Source: Pseudomonadota bacterium (lineage in GTDB: Bacteria; Pseudomonadota; Alphaproteobacteria; Rhizobiales; Xanthobacteraceae). Taken from it: a stretch of DNA of 8,381 nt. This document shows, piece after piece, positions 1 to 6,223 of the stretch (position 1 is the first letter of the stretch; each line of letters starts with the position of its first letter). Below the pieces are notes generated by a model, which was not told where the DNA came from, did not search any database, and saw nothing but the letters and a program-made list of their open reading frames with translations. The position numbers were made by a program, and so were the translations under genes. The stretch covers positions 1 through 8,381 of the forward strand of contig JAEWCJ010000446.1 in NCBI GenBank assembly GCA_023390695.1, in the 5' to 3' direction.

Positions 1-1708
1 CCTTCATGTCGTGCTCGGTGTTCGAATAGATCGGCTCACCGGGAGGAAAATCCTCGTCGTTCAGCGTGCCGCCGGGAAGCACGCCGGCGCCGAAATTCGC
101 CTTCGCAAAAAATCCGCCTCTGTGATCGGCCCGCAAGAAGGCTTCGCCGGAATGTCCGGTCATGCCGCCGTAGATCAGACGAGAATTCAGCAATCCGCCG
201 AGTTGCTCGGCATAGAGATCCTGCTGCGATTTTCCGCTGCTGAACCAGTAGCGCGCGCCCGCCTCCACCAGCCAGTCGGAGGAGCGCGGCGGTGCCTTCA
301 CGAATGATTTCGCAAACGCCTCGGACTCGCGGTCCGGCTCGGCGCCCAGCCTGTAATTGAGGCCGACCTTGAACAGATGCAGATGCTGGGAAATTCCCAT
401 AGCCGACGCGTTGCCGAACTGATCCGCGAAAGCCAGCGTCCGGGTGCCGAAATCGATGTAATTGTATTCGAGGCGGCCCGACCACGCGGAACTGAACGCG
501 TAGTCCACGCCCGAGCCGACCACATAACCCGTGCGTACGGAGCTTGCTGCGAACACATTCGGGAGGTTGCTGTCGATCGTGCTGTAGCTGGACTTCGCCC
601 AGGCGGCGCCCGCCTTGCCGTAGAACAGCAGGTTGCCGGAGGCCCAGCCAAGCCGTCCGCTCACCGTAGCTAGCATGTCGGTATGCGTGCGGCAGCGCAG
701 GCTGTCTCCCGCCAATGACGCCGCGCATTTTGCATAGCCGTCGATATCGGTCCAGGCGATATCGGCCTCACCGCCGAATACCCAATGTCCGGCCTGACGA
801 TTGAACCCGATCTGGCCGCCCAGCGTCAGGCCTTCGTTCCAGCCGGCTCCCGGAAAATACAGATCCGAGACGTTGGCCACGGCACCAGTGACAGATGTCC
901 AGTCGCTTTTCCCCAGCGCCCCCGCCGCGTGCACGCCGGCATACCAGCCGGACCAATCCCGCACCGGCGCGCCGTCGACGTTCCAGGCATGCGCCGGGCC
1001 TGCCGGCGAGCCCAGTCGCGCGTTGAGACCGATCTTGAGCAAATGCATATCATGGCGCAGTCCGAGCGATGCGGCGCCGCCGGACTGGGACGTCACGTCG
1101 AATGAATTATCGAAATTCAGATAATTGTATTCGACCTTCGCTGAGAGCGTCTGTGACAACGCATATTCAAAGCCGGCCCCCAGCACCCAGCCCCAGCGAA
1201 ACGTGTCACCGTGATAGACGTCGGTGGTGACGCCCCCGTCCGTGGGCACGAGTTCCACCTTTTCATGCAGCCAGGCCGCGCCGGCCTTTCCGTAAATCAG
1301 GAAGCGGTCATAGGTCTGGCCGACCCGCCCGGTGATGGTGCCAAGCGCATCGATCGTGGCGTTGCAGACGAAGACGGCCACGCCGCAGCGCGCCGGGCCG
1401 TCGATGTCGGCGAAGCTCGCCTCCGCCTCGAGACCCAGGACGGTCCGCCCGACCTGATAATTATAGCCGGCCTGCACACCATAGGCGACGCCACCGCCGG
1501 TGAACTGACCGGCAAAGGGCACGGCATTCTGAAGCGCGCCGCTGGCACGCTCCCAGTTGTGGGCGACGGCGACACTGCCGAGATGCGTTCCGACATAATA
1601 ACCGGTCCACGACCATGGCGCGGATGGCCCGTTCTCCGCTCGCACAGGTGCCGCCGTCAGCAGCGCGAGAGCGGATACGCCGCACATCCATTTCATGGCC
1701 GTCTTCAT
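1..1708 (-). CDS. Multi-domain outer-membrane beta-barrel protein: two tandem Omp25-like units plus a third domain (3' end outside window)
   Basis: Reading the minus strand from the ATG at 1708 gives 569 codons without a stop, running off the window edge. Residues 1-24 form a signal peptide (Lys-containing N-terminus, hydrophobic core ALALLTAAP, cleavage near VRA). Unit 1 (about 33-232) and unit 2 (about 252-455) each carry the small beta-barrel series in the same order: WTGYYVG / WSGWYAG, DIDG, YGKAGAAW, EYNY, and the closing strand MHLLKIGLN / LHLFKVGLN. Equivalent motifs lie 218-224 residues apart. From about 478 a different segment begins (DWLVEAGARYWFSSGK, LNSRLIYGGMTGHSGE, LNDEDFPP), Gly- and aromatic-rich like barrel strands. 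The protein is presumably in the outer membrane; its function is unknown. ATGs at codons 5 and 8 are alternative starts, and no strong ribosome binding site decides between them. It lies 50 bases after a single-barrel paralogue, probably in the same transcript. The open frame and duplication are seen directly; the barrel assignment rests on family resemblance. Confidence 0.85.
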   Translation of the reverse strand, partial: MKTAMKWMCGVSALALLTAAPVRAENGPSAPWSWTGYYVGTHLGSVAVAHNWERASGALQNAVPFAGQFTGGGVAYGVQAGYNYQVGRTVLGLEAEASFADIDGPARCGVAVFVCNATIDALGTITGRVGQTYDRFLIYGKAGAAWLHEKVELVPTDGGVTTDVYHGDTFRWGWVLGAGFEYALSQTLSAKVEYNYLNFDNSFDVTSQSGGAASLGLRHDMHLLKIGLNARLGSPAGPAHAWNVDGAPVRDWSGWYAGVHAAGALGKSDWTSVTGAVANVSDLYFPGAGWNEGLTLGGQIGFNRQAGHWVFGGEADIAWTDIDGYAKCAASLAGDSLRCRTHTDMLATVSGRLGWASGNLLFYGKAGAAWAKSSYSTIDSNLPNVFAASSVRTGYVVGSGVDYAFSSAWSGRLEYNYIDFGTRTLAFADQFGNASAMGISQHLHLFKVGLNYRLGAEPDRESEAFAKSFVKAPPRSSDWLVEAGARYWFSSGKSQQDLYAEQLGGLLNSRLIYGGMTGHSGEAFLRADHRGGFFAKANFGAGVLPGGTLNDEDFPPGEPIYSNTEHDMK

Positions 1709-1758
1709 GGCGGGCACTCGTAACGTTGTGGTCTGAACGTAGAGGAGAGAGATCGCGC

Positions 1759-2484
1759 TCAGTAGCGCGCGACCACCGGCCCGTGTCCGAAGCGATAATT
1801 GACGCCGATTTTCAGCATATGAATCTTTTCGGAATTGCCCGCAGGATCAGCCACGCCCGCGCTGTCGACGAACGAGATCGTCTTGGTTCCGAAATCGATG
1901 TAGTTGTATTCGAGCTTTGCCGTCCAGCGGTCAAACAGCGCCCATTCCGCGCCCGCGCCGAGCGTCCAGCCCGTGCGTGTCGCACTGGCGGAGACCGGCA
2001 GACTTGCCCCTGTCACATCGATGCCATTGAATTTTTCCTTGGCCCAGGCGAAGCCGCCCTTGCCGTAGAGCAGCACGCCGTCGAAGGCCATCCCGATGCG
2101 GCCGGTCACGGTGCCGAGCGCGTTGACCTCGACCTTGGCGAAGTCATCACCTACCAGCCGGCTCATCTCGATGTCCGACCAGGACACGTCCGCTTCGGCG
2201 CCCCAGACGACCTGGCCGGTCTGATAATTGAAGCCGATCTGTCCGCCGAAAATGGCACCGTCGCCGTTCAGGCCCAACGAGTCGCCCGTGTCGAGGTCGA
2301 TCGATCTCTGCTTGCTCCAGCCGAAACCGCCATGCGCGCCGACATAAATTCCGGTCCAGTTGTAGAGGCCCGGCGCAGCATGCGGTGCCTTGTAAGCGGC
2401 TGGCGTGCGAAGATCGGCTGCGCTGGCGGTTGTGATCGAGCCGAGAAGAAGGGCCGCAAAGCCCGCAAACAAACGAATTTTCAT
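1759..2484 (-). CDS. Omp25/Omp31-like outer-membrane beta-barrel protein
   Basis: This is a 241-residue small outer-membrane protein of the eight-stranded barrel type common in Hyphomicrobiales. Residues 1-22 are a signal peptide (MKIRLF, hydrophobic core, cleavage after ASA before AD). The mature part has the family series: WTGIYVG (43-49), GGQIGFNYQ (80-88), WGAEADVSWSDI (94-105), LGTVTGRIG (123-131), LLYGKGGFAW (138-147), KLEYNYIDFGT (190-200) and the last strand HMLKIGVNYRF (222-232), with a short tail ending in Tyr. The frame can be extended upstream to 2601, but the start at 2484 is chosen because the signal peptide begins there and purine-rich AGGA and GTGGGA elements precede it. The next gene starts 50 bases after its stop, with no clear terminator between. 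Such proteins usually have structural or permeability roles in the envelope; the specific function is not visible here. Confidence 0.9.
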   Translation of the reverse strand: MKIRLFAGFAALLLGSITTASAADLRTPAAYKAPHAAPGLYNWTGIYVGAHGGFGWSKQRSIDLDTGDSLGLNGDGAIFGGQIGFNYQTGQVVWGAEADVSWSDIEMSRLVGDDFAKVEVNALGTVTGRIGMAFDGVLLYGKGGFAWAKEKFNGIDVTGASLPVSASATRTGWTLGAGAEWALFDRWTAKLEYNYIDFGTKTISFVDSAGVADPAGNSEKIHMLKIGVNYRFGHGPVVARY

Positions 2485-2487
2485 CAG

Positions 2488-2499
2488 TCCTAGTCCCAC
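2488..2499 (-). promoter_or_regulatory. Candidate ribosome binding site deciding the start of the Omp25-like gene
   Basis: On the minus strand, GTGGGA followed by AGGA lies just before the ATG at 2484. AGGA is only 3 bases from the start, while GTGGGA is at a more usual distance of 9. Together with the signal peptide beginning at this ATG, this favours it over the upstream start near 2601. I found no convincing -35/-10 pair further upstream. Confidence 0.4.
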
Positions 2500-2859
2500 T
2501 AAGTCCTGCAGGTTGCCCCGCGATTCCACATTAGTTGGACGGTAATGAGGGAGGATCACGCGATCAACGCGCGCGGCTACGGAGTTGTGGATGAATGACA
2601 AGCCTCACGAGGCGTTCGCGCATGCGGCAAATGCAACAGCCCGCATGCTTTCTGTGACAAGCGCGAGAGCCAAGAATTTTCCGGGCAGTGCCGACGATGC
2701 GTCCTAACGCCGCGAATGGGAGAATGCGGCTTCGCTGCACAGAATCGCCAGCCAGAAGCACACGGGTGCCCGGCGGCGACAAGCGCATCGGGTTGTCTGA
2801 TTTCGAGCACACGACGGTGCAGAGCGACGGGCGCAGCGAATCACCTCCCGGCCCGATCC

Positions 2860-3033
2860 GTGACTGCTCGTCCGCTTCAGCAAATAGGTGAACTACTGAA
2901 GAAGATGGATGAACTACTGGAGAATAGCGTTGGCAACCTGTTCGTCAGCGCCGGGCAAAGCGCCGATGTGCTTGAACTGAATGCAAGCAATCCGGGGCCG
3001 CGGCAAATCTTGAACGTGATGCAAATTCTTTGA
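2860..3033 (+). CDS. Possible small protein or gene remnant (weak)
   Basis: A plus-strand frame from a GTG at 2860 to a TGA ending at 3033 would encode 57 residues (an ATG lies at 2905). The translation is more protein-like than the surrounding frames: an amphipathic heptad-like stretch GELLKKMDELLEN, then LFVSAGQSADVLELN and a hydrophobic end NVMQIL. The 7-residue periodicity matches a 21-base DNA repeat. Against it: no clear ribosome binding site, a GTG start, orientation opposite to all neighbours, and no family I recognise. The same frame stays open upstream to 2716, but that part looks random. It could be the tail of a degraded gene. Confidence 0.22.
   Translation: MTARPLQQIGELLKKMDELLENSVGNLFVSAGQSADVLELNASNPGPRQILNVMQIL
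2889..2919. repeat. Two direct copies of TGAACTACTG, 21 bases apart
   Basis: The 10-mer TGAACTACTG occurs at 2889-2898 and again at 2910-2919. The 21-base spacing is two helical turns, as in some operator pairs, but is also exactly seven codons and produces the ELLKKMD / ELLENS heptad in the weak plus-strand ORF. Both readings are possible; the repeat itself is seen directly. Confidence 0.5.
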
Positions 3034-3056
3034 CAGCAATGTCTCGTGGCTGGGTC

Positions 3057-4100
3057 TTATCCCACTGCCTTGCCGTTACCGTTCACGCGCTTTGCGCCAT
3101 CATACGCCCACGTGACATACGCTGCGCCCCAGGTGAAGCCGCCGCCGAAGGCGGCGAGCACCAGACGGTCACCGGCTTTCAGCTTGCCCTCATAGTCCCA
3201 CAGGCAGAGCGGGATCGTCGCCGCAGTGGTGTTGCCGTATTTCTGGATCACCATCATCACGCGATCCATCGGCAGCCCCATGCGCTCCGCGGTGGATTCG
3301 ATGATGCGCTTGTTGGCCTGATGCGGCACCAGCCAGTCGATCATGTCCGCGCGCAGATTGTTGCGCGTCATGATCTCCGTCGCGACCTCCGCCATCTTGG
3401 CAATGGCGAATTTATAAACCGCCGCTCCCTCCTGATAGACGTAATGCTGGCGCTTGGCGACGGTCTCTGCGCTCGGCGGCAGGCGACTGCCGCCGGCCTT
3501 CTGGTGCAGATGGATCATGCCCGAGCCGTCGGAGCGGATCAGGGTGTCGAGGATGCCCTCGCCATTCTCGCTCGCCTCCACCAGCACCGCACCCGCGCCG
3601 TCGCCGAAAATTACGCAGGTGGCGCGGTCGGTATAATCGATGATCGCCGACATCTTGTCGGCGCCGACCACGACGACCTTTTTGCAATGGCCGGTGGCGA
3701 TGAACTGCGAGGCGATGGTGACCGCGTAGATGAACCCCGAACAGGCGGCCTGCACGTCGAAGGAGCCGACCGGGCCGATCCCGACCATGTCGCAGATCAG
3801 GTTGGCGGTGGACGGAAAGACGAAATCCGGGGTGGTGGTGGCGCAGATCAGCAGGTCGATATCGGAGGCCTTGTTGCCGGTGCGCGCGAGCAGGCCGCGC
3901 ACGGCCTCCGCGCCCATATGCGAGGTGCCGAGCCCCTCGCCCTTGAGGATGCGGCGTTCCTTGATGCCGGGGCGTTCGGTGATCCAGGCATCCGACGTAT
4001 CGACCATACGTGCCAGTTCGGCATTGCTCAGAACATCGTCCGGCAGATACCCGTAAACGCCCGTAATCGCTGCTCTTTTAGGAAAATATCCGTTCTGCAT
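3057..4100 (-). CDS. fabH: 3-oxoacyl-ACP synthase III (FabH family, Bacteroidetes-like)
   Basis: Ketoacyl-ACP synthase III condenses an acyl-CoA starter with malonyl-ACP to begin fatty acid synthesis in the cytosol. The 347-residue product has the complete triad: Cys120 in VQAACSGF, His260 in LVPHQAN and Asn290 in KYGNTT. Other family segments are DTSDAWI near residue 34, FGDGAGAVLVE near 165 and the Gly-rich AAFGGGFTWGA near 316. Trp39 and Arg43 align with the CoA-contacting Trp32 and Arg36 of E. coli FabH. It is about 30 residues longer than E. coli FabH. An upstream TTG at 4139 would add 13 residues, but the ATG at 4100 starts just before the first conserved strand. Segments such as ERRILKGEG, VVVVGADKM, YVYQEG and LPLCLWD-like IPLCLWDYE recall Bacteroidetes enzymes (from memory). 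It lies 114 bases after lpxB on the same strand and could supply acyl chains for envelope lipids. The gene symbol is by family; a separate housekeeping fabH may exist elsewhere. Confidence 0.88.
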   Translation of the reverse strand: MQNGYFPKRAAITGVYGYLPDDVLSNAELARMVDTSDAWITERPGIKERRILKGEGLGTSHMGAEAVRGLLARTGNKASDIDLLICATTTPDFVFPSTANLICDMVGIGPVGSFDVQAACSGFIYAVTIASQFIATGHCKKVVVVGADKMSAIIDYTDRATCVIFGDGAGAVLVEASENGEGILDTLIRSDGSGMIHLHQKAGGSRLPPSAETVAKRQHYVYQEGAAVYKFAIAKMAEVATEIMTRNNLRADMIDWLVPHQANKRIIESTAERMGLPMDRVMMVIQKYGNTTAATIPLCLWDYEGKLKAGDRLVLAAFGGGFTWGAAYVTWAYDGAKRVNGNGKAVG

Positions 4101-4214
4101 CCGTCTCGGCCCGTCACCGCGACAAATCCCCGGCCGCAAATTAGACGGGTGCAGCGCGGGAAGCCAGCCTTCCAGAACAATGCTCGAACGACGTCGGTAA
4201 CGAATTATGACCGG
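4101..4214 (-). other. Intergenic gap between lpxB and the fabH-like gene
   Basis: This 114-base gap breaks the tight packing of the lpx genes. It contains only a small hairpin candidate (GGAAG-GCTGG-CTTCC, five-base stem, around 4160-4174) with no T run, so I cannot call a rho-independent terminator. No good promoter is visible. Read-through from lpxB into the fabH-like gene is possible. Confidence 0.4.
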
Positions 4215-4222
4215 TTATGACC
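4203..4222 (-). repeat. Short tandem repeat at the end of lpxB
   Basis: The 8-mer GGTCATAA appears twice on the minus strand with a 10-base period (plus-strand TTATGACC at 4205-4212 and 4215-4222). The first copy supplies the lpxB TAA stop; the second follows immediately. It may be a local duplication or slippage product with no function. Confidence 0.5.
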
Positions 4223-5366
4223 TTGACGTTTGCGCCAGGCCCAGGACGATCTCCGCGGCCTTGCCGGCCGGGGCGGCCGTGCCGATCTCCATGATACCGT
4301 CGAGGCGGGCGAACGCCGCAAGCTGCCGGTGCCGCTCCGGCGTGTCTTGCAGGAGCGGCAGCAGCGCCGCCGCAAGCGTTTCCGGCCGGCAGTCCTGCTG
4401 GATGAATTCCGGGACGATATTCTCGCCCAGTACCAGATTGGCGAGGATGACCGATGGAACCCGGATCAGGCGGCGCGCGATCGCAGCCTCGAGGCCGGAG
4501 ACCTTGTAGGCGGTGACCATGGGCACGCCGGAGACCGCCAGTTCCAGCGTCACGGTGCCGGATTTGGCGAGCGCGGCCCGCGCCCTGCGGAACGCCGCGT
4601 GGCGGTCTTCGCGCTTCACCACGATCTGCGGGCGGATCGGCCAGTCGGCGGTCTCCCGCGTCACCACATCGGCGAGATGCGCGGTCGCCGGAATGACGAT
4701 GTCGAGCGGCCAGACCTGCTTGGCGATCAGTTCGACGGTGCGGCGGAACGGCTCGATCAGGCGCTTGATCTCGCCGCGGCGCGAGCCCGGCAGCACCAGC
4801 AGCACCGGCGGCTCGGCATTGCGGCGCTCCGCTTCCTGCGCGTTCGGCCGCAGATCGCCCGCCTGCTCGACCAGCGGATGGCCGACATAGGTGCAGGGCG
4901 GGCCGCCGAGTTTCTTGTGCACGTCCGGCTCGAAGGGCAGCAGCCCCAGCACGTGATCGATATAGCGCCGCATCACCCGCGCCCGGCCCGGCCGCCACGC
5001 CCAGACCGAGGGCGAGACATAATCGACGATCGGAATCTGCGGGGCGTGTTTGCGGATCCGCCGCGCCACGCGATGGGTGAAATCCGGCGCGTCGATGATC
5101 ACCACCACATCCGGCTGCTCCGCCACCGCCGTCCGCGCGGTCTGGCGGATACGGCCGAGAATCTTCGGCAGCCGCTGCGGAATGGCGGCCAGCCCGACAA
5201 TGGCGAGGTCGTCGATGCGGAACAGCGAGGGCATGCCCTCGGCCGCCATTTCGAAGCCGCCGACACCGCGGAACACGATGTCCGGATGCCGCGCCTTCAG
5301 CGCGCGCATCAGCGCCGCGCCCAGCCGGTCGCCGGATTCCTCGCCCGCGACCAGAAACACCTTCAT
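4215..5366 (-). CDS. lpxB: Lipid-A-disaccharide synthase
   Basis: LpxB is a family GT19 glycosyltransferase at the inner membrane that joins the UDP-2,3-diacyl sugar to the lipid X-type monophosphate, making the tetraacyl disaccharide phosphate of lipid A. The product has 383 residues, the usual length. Visible motifs in order: VAGEESGD (6-13), RGVGG (33-37), IDAPDFTHRVARR (91-103, holding the conserved acidic residues), VDYVSPSVWAWRPGRA (114-129), PFEPDVHKKLGG, YVGHPLVEQ (160-168), LPGSRRGEIKRL (192-203), SGTVTLELAVSGVPMV (269-284) and LANLVLGENIVPEFIQ (308-323). The ATG overlaps the lpxI stop by four bases (ATGA), with GGGAGAG close upstream, so coupled translation is likely. It is the last tightly packed gene of the cluster. 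Confidence 0.97.
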   Translation of the reverse strand: MKVFLVAGEESGDRLGAALMRALKARHPDIVFRGVGGFEMAAEGMPSLFRIDDLAIVGLAAIPQRLPKILGRIRQTARTAVAEQPDVVVIIDAPDFTHRVARRIRKHAPQIPIVDYVSPSVWAWRPGRARVMRRYIDHVLGLLPFEPDVHKKLGGPPCTYVGHPLVEQAGDLRPNAQEAERRNAEPPVLLVLPGSRRGEIKRLIEPFRRTVELIAKQVWPLDIVIPATAHLADVVTRETADWPIRPQIVVKREDRHAAFRRARAALAKSGTVTLELAVSGVPMVTAYKVSGLEAAIARRLIRVPSVILANLVLGENIVPEFIQQDCRPETLAAALLPLLQDTPERHRQLAAFARLDGIMEIGTAAPAGKAAEIVLGLAQTSRS

Positions 5367-6223
5367 GCGCTCTCCCGCATTCCGATGACGAACAGGCCGG
5401 CCTTGTCGGCGGCCTCGATCAGCGCCTGCGGCTCGGCGACAATGGTGCCGCCGGCGATCACCGCGATGCCGGACAAACCCGCCGCCGCCGCGCCCTCGAT
5501 GGTGCGCGGACCGATCGAGGGCAGATCGAAACGGCGATCCTGCCCGACCTTCGGCGCCTTCACGAGGACGCCGCCCGCCCTGGCGCGGATGCGCCCGTTG
5601 CGGCGCAGCTCGGCGACGCGCCTCAGCATTTCGTCGGTGCCCTCCGCCGCTTCCACGGTGAGCACGTGATTGTTCGACACCACGACCCCCTGGCCGACGT
5701 CATACGGCCCCATCGCCCGCAGCAGGGCGAAGCCGCGCGCGATGTCGGCCCGGTCGGTCTCGCCCGGCTGCCGCGCCCCGAGCGCGCCCTCCGGCGTCAG
5801 GATGTCGGGCGCCACTTCATGCGCGCCGAGCAGCCGGAAGCCGTGATGCTCGAAAATGCGCGCCACGCCCGACAGCAGATGATCGTCGCCGCCGTAATAG
5901 GCGCGGATGACGCGCGGCAGCACCATCAGCGTCTGCCAGTCGAGCGCAAGCTGGGAAATCGCCGGCCGCACCAGCGAGCCGATCATGATCACGTCGCGCA
6001 CGCCTTCGCCGCGCGCCGTCTTCAGGAACCAGCCGACCTGGCCGATCTTCATCCAGTGATGCGGAAAGCGCTCGACCAGATCCTTGTCGGCAAAGCCGCG
6101 CAGCGGAAACAGCACCACCCGCCGCCCCTGCCGGATCACCGCTTCCGCAACTGTCAGCGGAAAGGTGCCGCCGCCGCAGATGATCGCGACCGGCCCGCTC
6201 TCGTTCGGCGCGCCCGCGCGCAT
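5363..6223 (-). CDS. lpxI: UDP-2,3-diacylglucosamine pyrophosphatase LpxI
   Basis: LpxI hydrolyses the UDP-2,3-diacyl sugar to the 1-phosphate (lipid X type) plus UMP, the fourth step of lipid A synthesis. It is the alphaproteobacterial replacement for the unrelated LpxH. The 286-residue product starts with a Rossmann-like strand and Gly loop, VAIICGGGTFPLTVAEA (12-28). It continues with GQVGWFLK (61-68), IMIGSLVRP (79-87), YYGGDDHLLSGVARIFE (109-125), the segment GQGVVVSNNHVLTVEAAEGTD (178-198) and the C-terminal KVGQDRRFDLPSIGPRT (225-241), whose Asp229 and Asp233 are candidate metal or catalytic residues. The end, AGGTIVAEPQALIEAAD, is typical of the C-terminal domain. The same frame is open up to 6676, but that part lies inside lpxA. 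The ATG at 6223 shares one base with the lpxA stop (TGATG) and has GGCGAG nearby. The downstream junction with lpxB is a four-base overlap. Confidence 0.95.
   Translation of the reverse strand: MRAGAPNESGPVAIICGGGTFPLTVAEAVIRQGRRVVLFPLRGFADKDLVERFPHHWMKIGQVGWFLKTARGEGVRDVIMIGSLVRPAISQLALDWQTLMVLPRVIRAYYGGDDHLLSGVARIFEHHGFRLLGAHEVAPDILTPEGALGARQPGETDRADIARGFALLRAMGPYDVGQGVVVSNNHVLTVEAAEGTDEMLRRVAELRRNGRIRARAGGVLVKAPKVGQDRRFDLPSIGPRTIEGAAAAGLSGIAVIAGGTIVAEPQALIEAADKAGLFVIGMRESA
5370..5376 (-). promoter_or_regulatory. Ribosome binding site of lpxB
   Basis: GGGAGAG on the minus strand, inside the 3' end of lpxI, ends 3 bases before the lpxB ATG, with its GGGAG core 5 bases away. It is the clearest Shine-Dalgarno match in the cluster and fixes the lpxB start at 5366. 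Confidence 0.6.

Larger units (their letters stand above)
2485..3056. other. 572-base intergenic region between the fabH-like gene and the Omp25-like gene
   Basis: No confident gene lies here. The open frames on both strands in 2564-2891 are short, overlap one another and have Arg/Cys/His-rich translations unlike the neighbouring proteins. It should hold the 3' end of the fabH-like transcript and the promoter of the outer-membrane protein genes, but I see neither a hairpin followed by a T run nor a good sigma-70 promoter. The stretch 2860-3036 contains the only sequence that looks protein-like; it is listed separately. A small near-palindrome, GATCACGCGATC, lies near 2553-2564. Confidence 0.5.

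Noticed and set aside
36..728. A minus-strand 230-codon frame overlapping the left outer-membrane protein gene
   Set aside because: It is out of frame with the continuous 569-codon barrel frame, is Arg-rich and lacks recognisable motifs.
2485..2601. A longer N-terminus for the Omp25-like protein
   Set aside because: A signal peptide begins exactly at 2484 with purine-rich elements just upstream; the extension would bury it.
4155..4180. A rho-independent terminator after lpxB
   Set aside because: The only hairpin has a five-base stem and no T run on the minus strand.
3030..4220. A 396-codon plus-strand open frame opposite the fabH-like gene
   Set aside because: It mirrors the minus-strand gene with its complete Cys-His-Asn triad; its own translation shows no family motif.
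4230..5669. A 479-codon open frame on the plus strand opposite lpxB and lpxI
   Set aside because: The translation is Arg/His/Asp-rich and low in complexity, as expected for the antisense of GC-rich coding DNA. The minus strand carries unmistakable LpxB and LpxI motifs over the same bases.
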